Positions 18,137 through 27,006 of a stretch of DNA of 40,057 bases are shown piece by piece. The notes under the pieces are model-generated. The model was not told the origin of the DNA and made no database searches. It saw only the letters and a list, made by a program, of their open reading frames with translations. Both the position numbers and the translations under genes were made by a program. The first letter of the stretch is position 1, and every line of letters begins with the position of its first letter. This stretch comes from Flavobacterium sp. Its GTDB lineage: Bacteria; Bacteroidota; Bacteroidia; Flavobacteriales; Flavobacteriaceae. The DNA lies in contig JAUVAS010000017.1 of the NCBI GenBank assembly GCA_030591585.1, positions 1 through 40,057 of the forward strand. The letters run 5' to 3'.

Positions 18137-19303
18137 ATGAAAACAGTACTAGTGCTATCAACTTTTTTAATTACGAATATTACACTTTCTCAAACTGTGC
18201 TAGACTCTACAAAAACTGCTCATCAAGAGAATTCAGCTCAGCGAATGATGGCTGTAGAAGATAAAAAATTAACCTTTGGTGGCTATGGAGAGATTACCTA
18301 CAATCAGCCAGAATCACAAAATGGAGAATTGGATGTACAGCGTTTGGTGATGATGTTTGGATATAAATTTAATGATAAAGTACAATTTTTTACTGAGATA
18401 GAATATGAACACGTAGAGGAAGTTTTTGTAGAGCAAGCCTTTGTTAATTATTCTATTGGAGATAATTTAAGTCTTCGTGGAGGATTGATGTTAGTGCCTA
18501 TGGGTATTATTAATGAATACCACGAACCAACTACATTTAATGGAGTAGAGCGTCCAGTAGTTGATAATAAAATTGTGCCAACTACCTGGAGAGAAATTGG
18601 AATCGGAGTTAATGGTCGTTTTCCTGAGGTCAACTTAAGCTATCAAGCCTATATTTTTAATGGTTTTAAATCTACAGATTCTAATAGCGATGAAATAAAC
18701 GGAAGATTAAAAGGAAGTAGCGGGCTTCGTGGAGGACGACAAAAAGGAATCCAGTCAACGGTGAGTACACCAACTTTTTCAGCAAAATTAGATTACTACG
18801 GTATTCTTGGGTTACGTTTAGGTTTATCTGGATATTTTGGAAAAACACAGGCAGATGACGATATTGAAGATATTGATGGTGCAATAATAGGGATTGCAAT
18901 GGTAGGGTTAGATGCTCGTTTTAATTTTAAAAAGTTTGAAGCTCGCGGAGAGTTTATCTGCGCATCGTTAAGTGATACAGATGATTATAATGATTTAACT
19001 GAAAAAGACTTAGGTTCAGCTTTAATGGGATATTATATAGAAGGTGGCTATAACATTTTACCATTAACAGCAAAACAAAGATTAGTTGCTTTTGCTCGCT
19101 ATGAAAATTACGATACCCATGCAGAAACTGAAGAGAACACCCCAAGAAATGATGCTTTTAATAGATCTGATTTTACCCTAGGATTATCTTATCATATTGT
19201 TGATGGTGTGGTAATAAAAGGAGACTATCAATTTAAGGAAAATGCATTGAGTGGTTCAGAAGTATACAATCAGTTAAATTTCGGAATTGGTGTTTGGTTT
19301 TAA
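18137..19303 (+). CDS. Porin-like outer-membrane beta-barrel protein, 388 aa
   Basis: A signal peptide (1-19, ending TLSQ) precedes a linker and a barrel domain. The barrel starts near LTFGGYGEITYNQP (45-58), has alternating aromatic strands, and ends with Phe (LNFGIGVWF), the usual outer-membrane assembly signal. It resembles phosphate-selective porin O/P-type proteins of Bacteroidota. It would form a passive channel in the outer membrane; the substrate is unknown. It has its own strong promoter. A 208-base gap separates it from the FMN-binding gene, so co-transcription is possible but not shown. A shorter frame starting at 18064 overlaps its 5' end and I take it as a shadow. Confidence 0.82.
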   Translation: MKTVLVLSTFLITNITLSQTVLDSTKTAHQENSAQRMMAVEDKKLTFGGYGEITYNQPESQNGELDVQRLVMMFGYKFNDKVQFFTEIEYEHVEEVFVEQAFVNYSIGDNLSLRGGLMLVPMGIINEYHEPTTFNGVERPVVDNKIVPTTWREIGIGVNGRFPEVNLSYQAYIFNGFKSTDSNSDEINGRLKGSSGLRGGRQKGIQSTVSTPTFSAKLDYYGILGLRLGLSGYFGKTQADDDIEDIDGAIIGIAMVGLDARFNFKKFEARGEFICASLSDTDDYNDLTEKDLGSALMGYYIEGGYNILPLTAKQRLVAFARYENYDTHAETEENTPRNDAFNRSDFTLGLSYHIVDGVVIKGDYQFKENALSGSEVYNQLNFGIGVWF

Positions 19304-19355
19304 ATGAAACTCAAGTTTAAAAAACATAGTGCATTCAAAGTTGTTAGTCGAATTT

Positions 19356-19375
19356 ATCCCGATGAAAATCGGGAT
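19356..19375. repeat. Short palindrome, ATCCCGAT / ATCGGGAT
   Basis: Eight-base perfect arms flank a GAAA loop in the 208-base gap between the porin and FMN-binding genes. No T run follows, so a terminator is unlikely; a REP-type palindrome fits better. Confidence 0.5.
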
Positions 19376-19420
19376 CTAATAATTGATTTGCTATTTTAAA
19401 AATATAACGAATTGTCTGGT

Positions 19421-19436
19421 TGAGCGTAGTCTAAAC
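19421..19436 (+). repeat. Second copy of the TGAGCGnAGTCnAA motif
   Basis: TGAGCGTAGTCTAAAC resembles the minus-strand motif at 9053-9067 (12 of 15 bases). It lies in the same gap as the ATCCCGAT palindrome. Confidence 0.45.
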
Positions 19437-19511
19437 CTTAAATAGTACTATTAATTGTAGTTTTGGTTACGCTTGAAAAGGCACCATCTTTAAAAACATT
19501 ACATTTATAAA

Positions 19512-20042
19512 ATGGTAAAAAACATATCAATATTATTTTTTATCGGAATCATTTCCACAGCATTTTTTATACCTGAAAAAATTGCTAAAAAGGCAGATAA
19601 GGTAATTGCTAAATATTATGATAATGACAATTTTACCAAGGAAGTGATTCAGATTTCAGAAGATATAAATTTAAAAACATCTACGGAGTTTGGAGAAGGT
19701 AATTTGTTTAAAATCCTTTCAGCAGGAGAATTAATAGGTTACGGTTATATTGGAAGAGCGCCAAGTAAAACAGCAGATTTTGATTATTTAGTATTGTTTG
19801 ATTTAGATTTTATTATTACTAAAAGCAAGGTGTTGGTATACCGAGAAGAATACGGAGGAGAAATTGGCAGTAAACGTTGGTTGAAACAATTTATAGGAAA
19901 GTCGTCTAGCACAGAGGAGTTAGTCTACGGAAAAACAATCGTTCCAATTAGTGGCGCTACGATTTCCGTAAAATCTATGACAAGAGCTATTAATAATCTA
20001 TTAAAAAGTATTGGAGAACTTCAGAAATTAAAAATAGTATAA
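19512..20042 (+). CDS. FMN-binding domain protein, extracytoplasmic, 176 aa
   Basis: An N-terminal hydrophobic segment (5-20) exports or anchors the protein. The rest fits the FMN-binding domain (PF04205) found in RnfG/NqrC, including GYGYIGRAP and the C-terminal PISGATISVKSMTRAI. SGAT at 147-150 is the site where ApbE-type transferases attach FMN to Thr150. The aspartate normally three residues before the Ser is V144 here, an unusual substitution that may prevent or alter covalent flavinylation. The stop overlaps the next start by one base, so it is translationally coupled to the four-helix membrane protein. A role in moving electrons across or outside the membrane is inferred from family and neighbours. 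Confidence 0.82.
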   Translation: MVKNISILFFIGIISTAFFIPEKIAKKADKVIAKYYDNDNFTKEVIQISEDINLKTSTEFGEGNLFKILSAGELIGYGYIGRAPSKTADFDYLVLFDLDFIITKSKVLVYREEYGGEIGSKRWLKQFIGKSSSTEELVYGKTIVPISGATISVKSMTRAINNLLKSIGELQKLKIV

Positions 20043-20533
20043 TGAATTTTGACGGGTTAATACATACATTTCCGAAGCATATAAAATTGTTTATTGCAGC
20101 ATTTGTAATCGTATTGAGTATAGGCTACGGAACGGGTTTGCTGTTTGTGACTACTACAAATTCAAACAACTTAAATGGGATTGAAGAAAATTATTTGGGC
20201 AATGAAGAAGATGAAAATGCACCGGTAATGAAATTCAAAAAAAGCGGTCGTGAAATGTTGACAATTCTTCATACACATATACTTTCTATGTCCTTTATAT
20301 TTTTCTTTTTAGGCGGATTGGTTGCTTTGACGTCACTTCCTAAAAAACTAAAGTCCTTTTTAATGGTAGAGCCTTTTGTGTCAATTATTTTGACTTTTGG
20401 CGGTATCTATTTGATGTGGAATGGAATTTTATGGATGAAGTATATAGTAATGGTATCAGGAATTGTGATGACAGGAGTATTTGTTACTTCAGCTTTTTTG
20501 ATATTATTTCAATTATTTAAAAATAAAGATTAA
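20042..20533 (+). CDS. Unknown four-helix inner-membrane protein coupled to the FMN-binding protein, 163 aa
   Basis: I do not recognise a named family. Hydrophobic helices lie at about 17-37, 80-98, 109-128 and 133-158. Between helices 1 and 2 is an acidic loop (GIEENYLGNEEDENAP). Helix 2 begins LHTHILSMSFIFFFLGGL, with His77 and His79 at the membrane edge as possible metal or haem ligands; no clear partner histidines appear in the other helices. It shares one base with the end of the FMN-binding gene, so the two products are probably made together. A membrane redox partner for the flavoprotein is plausible but inferred only from this coupling. Confidence 0.72.
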   Translation: MNFDGLIHTFPKHIKLFIAAFVIVLSIGYGTGLLFVTTTNSNNLNGIEENYLGNEEDENAPVMKFKKSGREMLTILHTHILSMSFIFFFLGGLVALTSLPKKLKSFLMVEPFVSIILTFGGIYLMWNGILWMKYIVMVSGIVMTGVFVTSAFLILFQLFKNKD

Positions 20534-20547
20534 CCAACAAATTGTTA

Positions 20548-20555
20548 TACATTTG
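20548..20555 (+). promoter_or_regulatory. -7 element for guaB
   Basis: TACATTTG matches TAnnTTTG. No TTG is seen at the -33 distance. The guaB ATG is 53 bases downstream. Confidence 0.5.
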
Positions 20556-20608
20556 CACGCAATTAAATAGTAACCAATTTCTACATTCGGAATATAATTT
20601 TAATTGCT

Positions 20609-22081
20609 ATGACTGCACACAACAACAAGATTTTAGGAGAAGGATTAACGTATGACGATGTACTTTTAGTTCCTGCTTATTCAGAAGTTCTACCACGCGA
20701 AGTATCTATTAAAACCAAGTTTACCAGAAACATTACCTTAAATGTTCCTGTGTTATCTGCTGCGATGGATACAGTGACTGAAAGCGCAATGGCAATAGCA
20801 ATGGCGCGTGAGGGCGGAATTGGTGTGTTGCATAAAAATATGACGATCGAGGCACAAGCTGCTGAGGTTAGAAAAGTAAAACGCGCAGAGAGCGGAATGA
20901 TTATCGATCCAGTAACACTTCCAAAAACTGCCACTGTTGGAGATGCTCAAAATACGATGCGTGAATATAGTATTGGAGGAATTCCAATAATCGATGACCA
21001 AGGAAAATTAATAGGGATTGTTACCAATAGAGATTTACGTTTTGAGAAAAATTTTAAACGTCTTTTATCTGAAGTAATGACAACAGAGAACTTAGTAACG
21101 GTTAGTAAAGGAACTTCCTTAGAAGAAGCAGAGATTATACTTCAGAAAAATAAGATTGAAAAATTGCCTGTTGTTAGTACTGATAATACGTTATTGGGGT
21201 TAATAACCTTTAGAGATATTACAAAAGTAACTCAAAAACCAATTGCCAATAAAGATGAATACGGAAGACTTAGAGTAGCAGCAGCCATTGGTGTAACAGC
21301 AGATGCAGTTGAAAGAACAGCAGCTTTAGTAAATGCTCAAGTAGATGCGGTGGTTATTGATACAGCACACGGGCATACAAAAGGAGTAGTTGTTGTATTA
21401 AAAGAAATTAAAAAGAAATTTCCAGAACTTGATGTTGTGGTAGGAAATATAGCAACTGCCGAAGCTGCTAAATATTTAGTAGCAGCAGGAGCCGATGCCG
21501 TAAAAGTTGGGATTGGTCCCGGATCTATCTGTACTACCCGAATTATTGCAGGAGTAGGGTTTCCGCAATTTTCAGCAGTTCTTGAAGTTGCTGCAGCAAT
21601 AAAAGGAACTGGAGTTCCTGTGATTGCAGATGGCGGTGTTCGTTATACAGGAGATATTGTAAAAGCAATTGCAGCAGGAGCAGATTGTGTAATGTTAGGT
21701 TCTTTACTGGCAGGAACTAAAGAGTCACCTGGAGAAACTATTATTTTTGAAGGGAGAAAATTTAAATCCTATAGAGGAATGGGATCTATAGAGGCTATGA
21801 AACAAGGCTCCAAAGATCGTTATTTTCAAGATGTAGAAGACGATATTAAAAAGTTAGTTCCAGAAGGAATTGTAGGCCGTGTACCATATAAAGGAGAGCT
21901 TGTGGAAAGTATGACACAGTTTATCGGCGGTCTAAGAGCAGGTATGGGATATTGTGGATCTAAAGATGTGGAAGCATTAAAAGAAAATGCGAAGTTTGTG
22001 AAAATCACCGCTTCAGGGATAAAAGAAAGCCACCCACATAATGTAACCATTACAAAGGAGGCTCCTAATTATTCTAGATAA
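20609..22081 (+). CDS. guaB: IMP dehydrogenase
   Basis: GuaB oxidises IMP to XMP with NAD+, the committed step of guanine nucleotide synthesis. The 490-aa protein has the usual layout. An N-terminal catalytic part ([17 protein letters not shown], 14-30; AAMDTVTE, 51-58) is followed by a CBS pair inserted at about 96-205. The catalytic barrel resumes with [11 protein letters not shown] (301-311), holding catalytic Cys308. [11 protein letters not shown] (IMP phosphate site) and [10 protein letters not shown] (flap) follow. It starts 75 bases after the four-helix membrane protein gene and probably has its own promoter. It converges with the OmpH gene with only nine bases between the stops, leaving no room for separate terminators. 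Confidence 0.97.
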   Translation: MTAHNNKILGEGLTYDDVLLVPAYSEVLPREVSIKTKFTRNITLNVPVLSAAMDTVTESAMAIAMAREGGIGVLHKNMTIEAQAAEVRKVKRAESGMIIDPVTLPKTATVGDAQNTMREYSIGGIPIIDDQGKLIGIVTNRDLRFEKNFKRLLSEVMTTENLVTVSKGTSLEEAEIILQKNKIEKLPVVSTDNTLLGLITFRDITKVTQKPIANKDEYGRLRVAAAIGVTADAVERTAALVNAQVDAVVIDTAHGHTKGVVVVLKEIKKKFPELDVVVGNIATAEAAKYLVAAGADAVKVGIGPGSICTTRIIAGVGFPQFSAVLEVAAAIKGTGVPVIADGGVRYTGDIVKAIAAGADCVMLGSLLAGTKESPGETIIFEGRKFKSYRGMGSIEAMKQGSKDRYFQDVEDDIKKLVPEGIVGRVPYKGELVESMTQFIGGLRAGMGYCGSKDVEALKENAKFVKITASGIKESHPHNVTITKEAPNYSR

Positions 22082-22090
22082 AATCTTTAT

Positions 22091-22606
22091 TTATTTTCCT
22101 TCTTCAGGAATTGCTATTCCAAGTTTTACCATCACTTTTTTAGTAATGTCAAAGTTAGGGTCTAAATAGGCAATAGAATTATCGATAGTGAATATTTGCG
22201 TGAATTTTTCTTCTTCTGCAATAGTATTCATAGCATCTCCAATTAATTGGTAAAGTGGATTCATTAACTCATTTTGACGTATCTGTACTAAAGAAGATCC
22301 GTTTTTTTGAAACTTTTGAATGTCTTGTTCTATCGTAATAATTTCGTCTCTTTTCATTTTTTTAACTTCCTTTGTATAAGTTGTTTCACTTTCTTGATAG
22401 ACTTTAATTAAAGCTTCATACGTGCTAACTTTTTCTTTAAGTTGGTTTTCTAATTCTTTTCCGTAGGTATTTACATCGTTATTTACTTGTTCTAGTAGCG
22501 GCATTTTAGAGATGATAAAATCTACATCAATGGTGCCAACTTTAGATTGCGCATTCATTTGTAAACTACTTACAATTGCAATGATAAGGATACTTAGTTT
22601 TTTCAT
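22091..22606 (-). CDS. OmpH/Skp-family periplasmic chaperone, 171 aa
   Basis: A signal peptide (1-20, ending QMNAQ) is followed by SKVGTIDVDFIISKMP, the conserved Skp start. A long charged helical coiled coil (about 40-115) forms the tentacles, and the C-terminal strand region includes FTQIFTIDNSIAYLDP. Skp proteins trimerise and hold unfolded outer-membrane proteins in the periplasm. It stands alone, facing guaB tail to tail. Its upstream region faces the SurA-like operon starting at 22759, which serves the same process. Confidence 0.9.
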   Translation of the reverse strand: MKKLSILIIAIVSSLQMNAQSKVGTIDVDFIISKMPLLEQVNNDVNTYGKELENQLKEKVSTYEALIKVYQESETTYTKEVKKMKRDEIITIEQDIQKFQKNGSSLVQIRQNELMNPLYQLIGDAMNTIAEEEKFTQIFTIDNSIAYLDPNFDITKKVMVKLGIAIPEEGK

Positions 22607-22696
22607 TTTTTGTATGTTTTTTGCGAAGATAATATATTTTGAAGATGTATTATTTTAGAATATAAAATACTTATTAAAAGCTTAACAGATTACTAC

Positions 22697-22726
22697 TTGT
22701 GTAACGCTAGCTTTTTGTTATTTTTG
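22697..22726 (+). promoter_or_regulatory. Promoter for the SurA-like operon
   Basis: TTG at 22697-22699 and TATTTTTG at 22719-22726, with a 19-base spacer, match the Bacteroidota consensus. The first start codon is 33 bases downstream. Confidence 0.7.
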
Positions 22727-22758
22727 CTGCGTTTTAATACTAACTGTAAATAAATAAA

Positions 22759-24717
22759 ATGAACGCAAAATACCTTACCCTTATTCTACTTTTTTTAACT
22801 GTAATGACTGCAAATTCTCAAAAGAAAAGTGATGTTTTACTTACTATAAATGACAAGCCTGTATTTGCTTCGGAATTTAAAACAGTTTTTAAAAAGAATT
22901 TAGATTTAGTCTTAGATGAATCGCAAAAAGACGTAGATGGATATTTAGGTCTATTTATAGATTATAAATTAAAAGTTGAGGAAGCATACGCACAGGGCTT
23001 AGATAAAAATGAAACTTACATAAAAGAATTTGCCAAATATCAAGATCAACTTTCAAAAAAATATATTTACGATAAACGGGTTACTTCAGAATTAGTTACT
23101 GAAGCTTATGAGCGTGGTTTAGAGCAGATTGATGCAAATCATATTTTATTAATGATTAACTTAAATGCGAGTCCTCAAGATACATTAAAAATATATAATA
23201 AGATAAAAAGCATAAGAGATAAAGCTGTTAATGGTGAAGATTTTGAAAGCTTAGCGAAAAAATACTCCGAAGAACCAGGAGCTAAGAAGTCAGGTGGTAA
23301 ACTGGGATATTTCTCAGTTTTTGCAATGGTTTATGAATTTGAAAATGCGGCTTATAATACAAAGGTTGGTGATATTTCTGAAATTACTAGAACTGAATTT
23401 GGATATCATATTTTAAAAGTAAACGATAGAAGAGAGAAAAAGCCTAAGATAAATGTTTCTCATATTATGATTTTTTCTAATAAAGATGCTAAAGTAGAAA
23501 ATCCAGAAGAAAAAATTAATGAGTTATATGCAATGATTATGCAGGGAGAATCTTTTGAAAGTATCGCTAAACAATTTTCTGAAGACAAAGCAACGGGAAT
23601 TAAAGGAGGAGAATTAAAAACATTTGGTCCAGGTAATTTAAGAGCTCCACTTTTTGAAAAAGCAGCCTATTCTATAGAGAATGAAGGAGAAATTTTAAAA
23701 CCTATTGAAAGCTCATTTGGGTGGCATATTATTCGTTTAAATAAAATGTATCAAATTCCAACTTTCGAAGAAACTAAACTCGATATAGAGCATAAAGTTA
23801 CTAGTGGAGCACGTATTAGGGTTGTTACACAAGCAATCAACAATAAAGTAAAAGCAAAATATGGGTATAAAGAAGGGGTTAGTTACTCTCCCTTTTTTGA
23901 TGAATATGTTTCAGATAGTATTTTTATTAAAAACCGGGAATATACTCCCATGCCAGCTAATCAAGATAAAGTGTTATTTACTATTGGAAATAAAGAAATT
24001 AGATATAATGATTTTGCGAAATTTATAAGTGTTAAGCAAAAATCACCTATGAAGAATACGAATATACTAAAGGTAATTGCAAGTTATTATCAAGAATTTA
24101 AAAATAAAACTATTGAAGATTTTTATAAACAAAAATTAGAAAATGAAAATGAAGAATATGCAGCAACAATAAATGAATATCGTAATGGGTTACTAATTTT
24201 TGATGTTATGGAAAAAAACATTTGGGCCGTTGCAAAAAATGATACTATAGGTGTTCAAAAATATTATGAGGAAACTAAAAGTAATTATACTTGGAAAAAA
24301 AGAGTTGATGCAGTAATAATTTCATCGCCTCAATCTGAAATGGCTTCTCGAGTTAAAAGTTTATTAGAAGAAGGGAAAGATGTAGAAGAAATAAAAAAAC
24401 AACTCAATACCGATGGTAAAGTAAACGTTATTATTACGCAGGGAGTTTATGAGATTGGTCAAAAAGAACTACCCAAAAACTTTAAAGTAATAATTGGAGT
24501 TTCAGAAATTTATAAAACTGAAGACTCTAATGTTGTTATTAATGTTAAAAAAGTAATAGCACCAACTACTAAAGAATTTGATGAAGTAAAAGGATTGGTA
24601 ATAAGTAAATATCAAACTAAAGTTGAAGAAGATTGGATGAAAGAGCTTCATGATAAATACACGGTTGTAGTCAACAAAAAGACATTAAAAAAAGTAAAAA
24701 AACAATTAAATAATTAA
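22759..24717 (+). CDS. Periplasmic peptidyl-prolyl isomerase with two parvulin domains, 652 aa
   Basis: A signal peptide (1-20, ending TANS) precedes a SurA-like N-terminal chaperone region. Parvulin domain one (about 125-222) has ANHILLMI, SGGKLGYF and EFGYHILKV. Parvulin domain two (about 232-337) has VSHIMIF, KGGELKTFGPG and SSFGWHIIRL. The C-terminal 300 residues are helical with no motif I recognise. Such proteins isomerise proline bonds and help fold outer-membrane proteins. It is first in an operon with an uncharacterised SurA-like lipoprotein and a second two-parvulin protein. The stop overlaps the next start by one base. Confidence 0.9.
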   Translation: MNAKYLTLILLFLTVMTANSQKKSDVLLTINDKPVFASEFKTVFKKNLDLVLDESQKDVDGYLGLFIDYKLKVEEAYAQGLDKNETYIKEFAKYQDQLSKKYIYDKRVTSELVTEAYERGLEQIDANHILLMINLNASPQDTLKIYNKIKSIRDKAVNGEDFESLAKKYSEEPGAKKSGGKLGYFSVFAMVYEFENAAYNTKVGDISEITRTEFGYHILKVNDRREKKPKINVSHIMIFSNKDAKVENPEEKINELYAMIMQGESFESIAKQFSEDKATGIKGGELKTFGPGNLRAPLFEKAAYSIENEGEILKPIESSFGWHIIRLNKMYQIPTFEETKLDIEHKVTSGARIRVVTQAINNKVKAKYGYKEGVSYSPFFDEYVSDSIFIKNREYTPMPANQDKVLFTIGNKEIRYNDFAKFISVKQKSPMKNTNILKVIASYYQEFKNKTIEDFYKQKLENENEEYAATINEYRNGLLIFDVMEKNIWAVAKNDTIGVQKYYEETKSNYTWKKRVDAVIISSPQSEMASRVKSLLEEGKDVEEIKKQLNTDGKVNVIITQGVYEIGQKELPKNFKVIIGVSEIYKTEDSNVVINVKKVIAPTTKEFDEVKGLVISKYQTKVEEDWMKELHDKYTVVVNKKTLKKVKKQLNN

Positions 24718-25568
24718 TGCATAAAATATCCTTCCTTTTTATTGTTTTGTTAATGATGTCTTGCGATTATTTAAAACAAGAATCTCAAAGAATCCCTATT
24801 GCCAAAGTAAATGATACGTATTTATATAAAGAGGATATTAAGGATTTGGTTTTTGAATCAACCACAAAAGAGGATAGTATTTTAATAGTTAATAATTTTA
24901 TTACCAAATGGGCAACACAGCAATTGTTGATTGACCAATCAATTATTAACCTGCCTCAAAATCAACAAGATAATTTTGATAAATTATTGGAGGAGTATAA
25001 GATAGATTTATATACTGAAGCTTATAAAAGTTCTATAGTATCTAGTCAGTTAGATAGTGTGATTTCTATTACTGAGCTTGAAAGTTTTTATAAATTAAAC
25101 AAGGAAAATTTCAAACTAAATGACGAATTATTAAAAGTGAGGTATATAACGCTTCCTTTAGATTTTAATAATTTATCTGAAGTAAAGAATAAATTAAGAA
25201 GATTTAATACCAAAGATAAAGCAGACCTAATAAGATTAAGTATAAAGTTTACAGCTTTTAATTTGAATGACTCTATATGGATTAAAAACGACGTTTTATT
25301 AAATGCTTTACCAATATTACAGGCTAGTAATCAGCAAGTGTTAAAAAAATCTAATTTTACACAATTGCAAGATTCATTAAGAGTATATTTGGTGAAAATT
25401 GAAGAAGTCTTAAAAACGAATGATACTGCACCTCTATCTTATGTAAAACCTACGATAGAACAAATAATATTAAACAAAAGAAAGCAAGAACTTCTAAAAA
25501 AACTTGAAAAAGAAATTACTATAGATGCAATTAAAAATAAAAATTTTGAAATATTTAAATACAACTAG
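24717..25568 (+). CDS. SurA-like lipoprotein without a visible parvulin domain, 283 aa
   Basis: The lipobox LLMMSC places the lipidated cysteine at residue 16. The sequence IPIAKVNDTYLYKEDIKDLV resembles the N-terminal chaperone segment of SurA/PpiC proteins. The rest is mainly helical and lacks the HIL..GG..G..FH parvulin pattern, so it is probably not an active isomerase. Its position between two parvulin proteins, with a one-base overlap before and a 44-base overlap after, implies a shared role in outer-membrane protein folding. The exact family is uncertain. Confidence 0.78.
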   Translation: MHKISFLFIVLLMMSCDYLKQESQRIPIAKVNDTYLYKEDIKDLVFESTTKEDSILIVNNFITKWATQQLLIDQSIINLPQNQQDNFDKLLEEYKIDLYTEAYKSSIVSSQLDSVISITELESFYKLNKENFKLNDELLKVRYITLPLDFNNLSEVKNKLRRFNTKDKADLIRLSIKFTAFNLNDSIWIKNDVLLNALPILQASNQQVLKKSNFTQLQDSLRVYLVKIEEVLKTNDTAPLSYVKPTIEQIILNKRKQELLKKLEKEITIDAIKNKNFEIFKYN

Positions 25569-27003
25569 TTTTTTACTAGTATTAACAATACTTATATCTG
25601 TTCCAGCTTTTGCGCAAGAAGTGGTAACTGTTGATAGTACAGGAGTTGCTAAAAGCAATGATATAATAAAAGGTGAAAACGCAACAAAATTAGATTCTGT
25701 AAAAACTTTTAAAAGATTTAAAGCAGAAGGAGTTAGTGCAGTTGTTGGAGATTATGTGATTTTAGAATTTGACATTGATAAGAGCTATTTAGAATTTGAG
25801 CAAAACGGTGTAGATATTTCTACCATTGATCGTTGTCAAATGCTAGGTAAATTAATGGAGGATAAATTATACGTTCACCATGCCATTCAAGATAGTATTA
25901 TTATAACCGATGCTGAGATACAACCAGAAGTAGATCAAGTATTGGAGTATATGATTTCGCAAGTAGGTAGTGAAGAAAAAGTTGTGGAGTATTATAGAAA
26001 AAAAAATATAACAGAACTTAAAGCAGATCTTTTAAAAGCTAGAAAAGAAATTCGCCTTACGGAAAGAATGCAGGAAAAAATTGTTGCAAACATTACAATT
26101 ACTCCTGAAGAAGTTCGTACTTTTTTTTTCTCAATTCCTGTAGATGAAAGACCCGTATTTGGAGCAGAATTAGAAATAGCTCACTTAGTAGTCGAACCGC
26201 AAGTTACAGATGAAGCTAAACAGAAAGTAATTAATAGACTTAAAGAATTACGTTCAGATATTGTAGATAACGGTTCTTCGTTTGCAACTAAAGCAGTATT
26301 ATATTCAAAAGACGGAACTCGAACAAAAGGAGGTTTGATAGAAGACGTTAGGAGAGATTCCCCAATGGCTAAAGAGTTTAAAGATATGGCTTTTTCATTA
26401 TTAGAAGGAGAGGTAAGTGAACCTTTTGAAACAGAATTTGGATTTCATATTTTAAAAGTAGATAAAATTCGAGGTCAGACGGTAGATGTAAGACACATCA
26501 TTTTATTTCCTGAAGTTTCTAGTCAAATTATAAAAGAAGCAAGAGAAAAAATAGATACTATTAGACAAAGTATTATCGATAAAAAAATTCCTTTTGATGC
26601 TGCTGCAAAATTATATTCAGACGATAAGGAGACTAGAAATAACGGAGGACAATTAATGAATCCTGCAACGTTTGATACCCGTTTTGATCTTACTAAAATG
26701 GACCCAACACTTAGTGCTCAGGTATATAATGTTAAAAAAGGAGAAGTTACCAAAGTGTATACAGATTCTGACAGAACAGGAAAAAACATTTTTAAAATTC
26801 TTACAGTAACAGGAAGACACGATGAACATGTTGCCGATTACGTTAAGGATTATGAAAAAGTACATGAGTTAGCAATTAAGGAAAAGCAATTAAGAGCAAT
26901 TGAAGACTGGCAAGCAGAAAAAATAAAGGAAACGTATATAAAAGTTAACGAAGATTACCAAGAGTGCGATTTTACTAATAACTGGTTGTATAATAACAAT
27001 TAA
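25525..27003 (+). CDS. SurA-type peptidyl-prolyl isomerase, two parvulin domains, 492 aa
   Basis: A signal sequence ends VPAFAQ (26-31). A SurA N-terminal chaperone region (about 65-210) includes VVGDYVILEFDIDKSYLEFE and a helical stretch. It is followed by parvulin domain one (AHLVVEP near 219-225; GGLIEDV; EFGFHILKV) and parvulin domain two (VRHIILFPE; NGGQLMNP). The layout matches E. coli SurA, a periplasmic chaperone for beta-barrel proteins. The ATG at 25525 overlaps the previous gene by 44 bases. A TTG at 25546 would give a more usual signal peptide (Met-KYLNTTSFLLVL), so the start is uncertain. A MoxR gene starts three bases after the stop. Confidence 0.88.
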   Translation: MQLKIKILKYLNTTSFLLVLTILISVPAFAQEVVTVDSTGVAKSNDIIKGENATKLDSVKTFKRFKAEGVSAVVGDYVILEFDIDKSYLEFEQNGVDISTIDRCQMLGKLMEDKLYVHHAIQDSIIITDAEIQPEVDQVLEYMISQVGSEEKVVEYYRKKNITELKADLLKARKEIRLTERMQEKIVANITITPEEVRTFFFSIPVDERPVFGAELEIAHLVVEPQVTDEAKQKVINRLKELRSDIVDNGSSFATKAVLYSKDGTRTKGGLIEDVRRDSPMAKEFKDMAFSLLEGEVSEPFETEFGFHILKVDKIRGQTVDVRHIILFPEVSSQIIKEAREKIDTIRQSIIDKKIPFDAAAKLYSDDKETRNNGGQLMNPATFDTRFDLTKMDPTLSAQVYNVKKGEVTKVYTDSDRTGKNIFKILTVTGRHDEHVADYVKDYEKVHELAIKEKQLRAIEDWQAEKIKETYIKVNEDYQECDFTNNWLYNNN

Positions 27004-27006
27004 TAT

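Noticed and set aside
18064..18264. Short plus-strand frame overlapping the start of the porin gene
   Set aside because: It overlaps the promoter and the porin signal peptide in another frame and has no recognisable protein features.
20534..20608. Purine riboswitch in the guaB leader
   Set aside because: The leader is under 60 bases and shows no three-way-junction pairing or conserved purine-aptamer bases.
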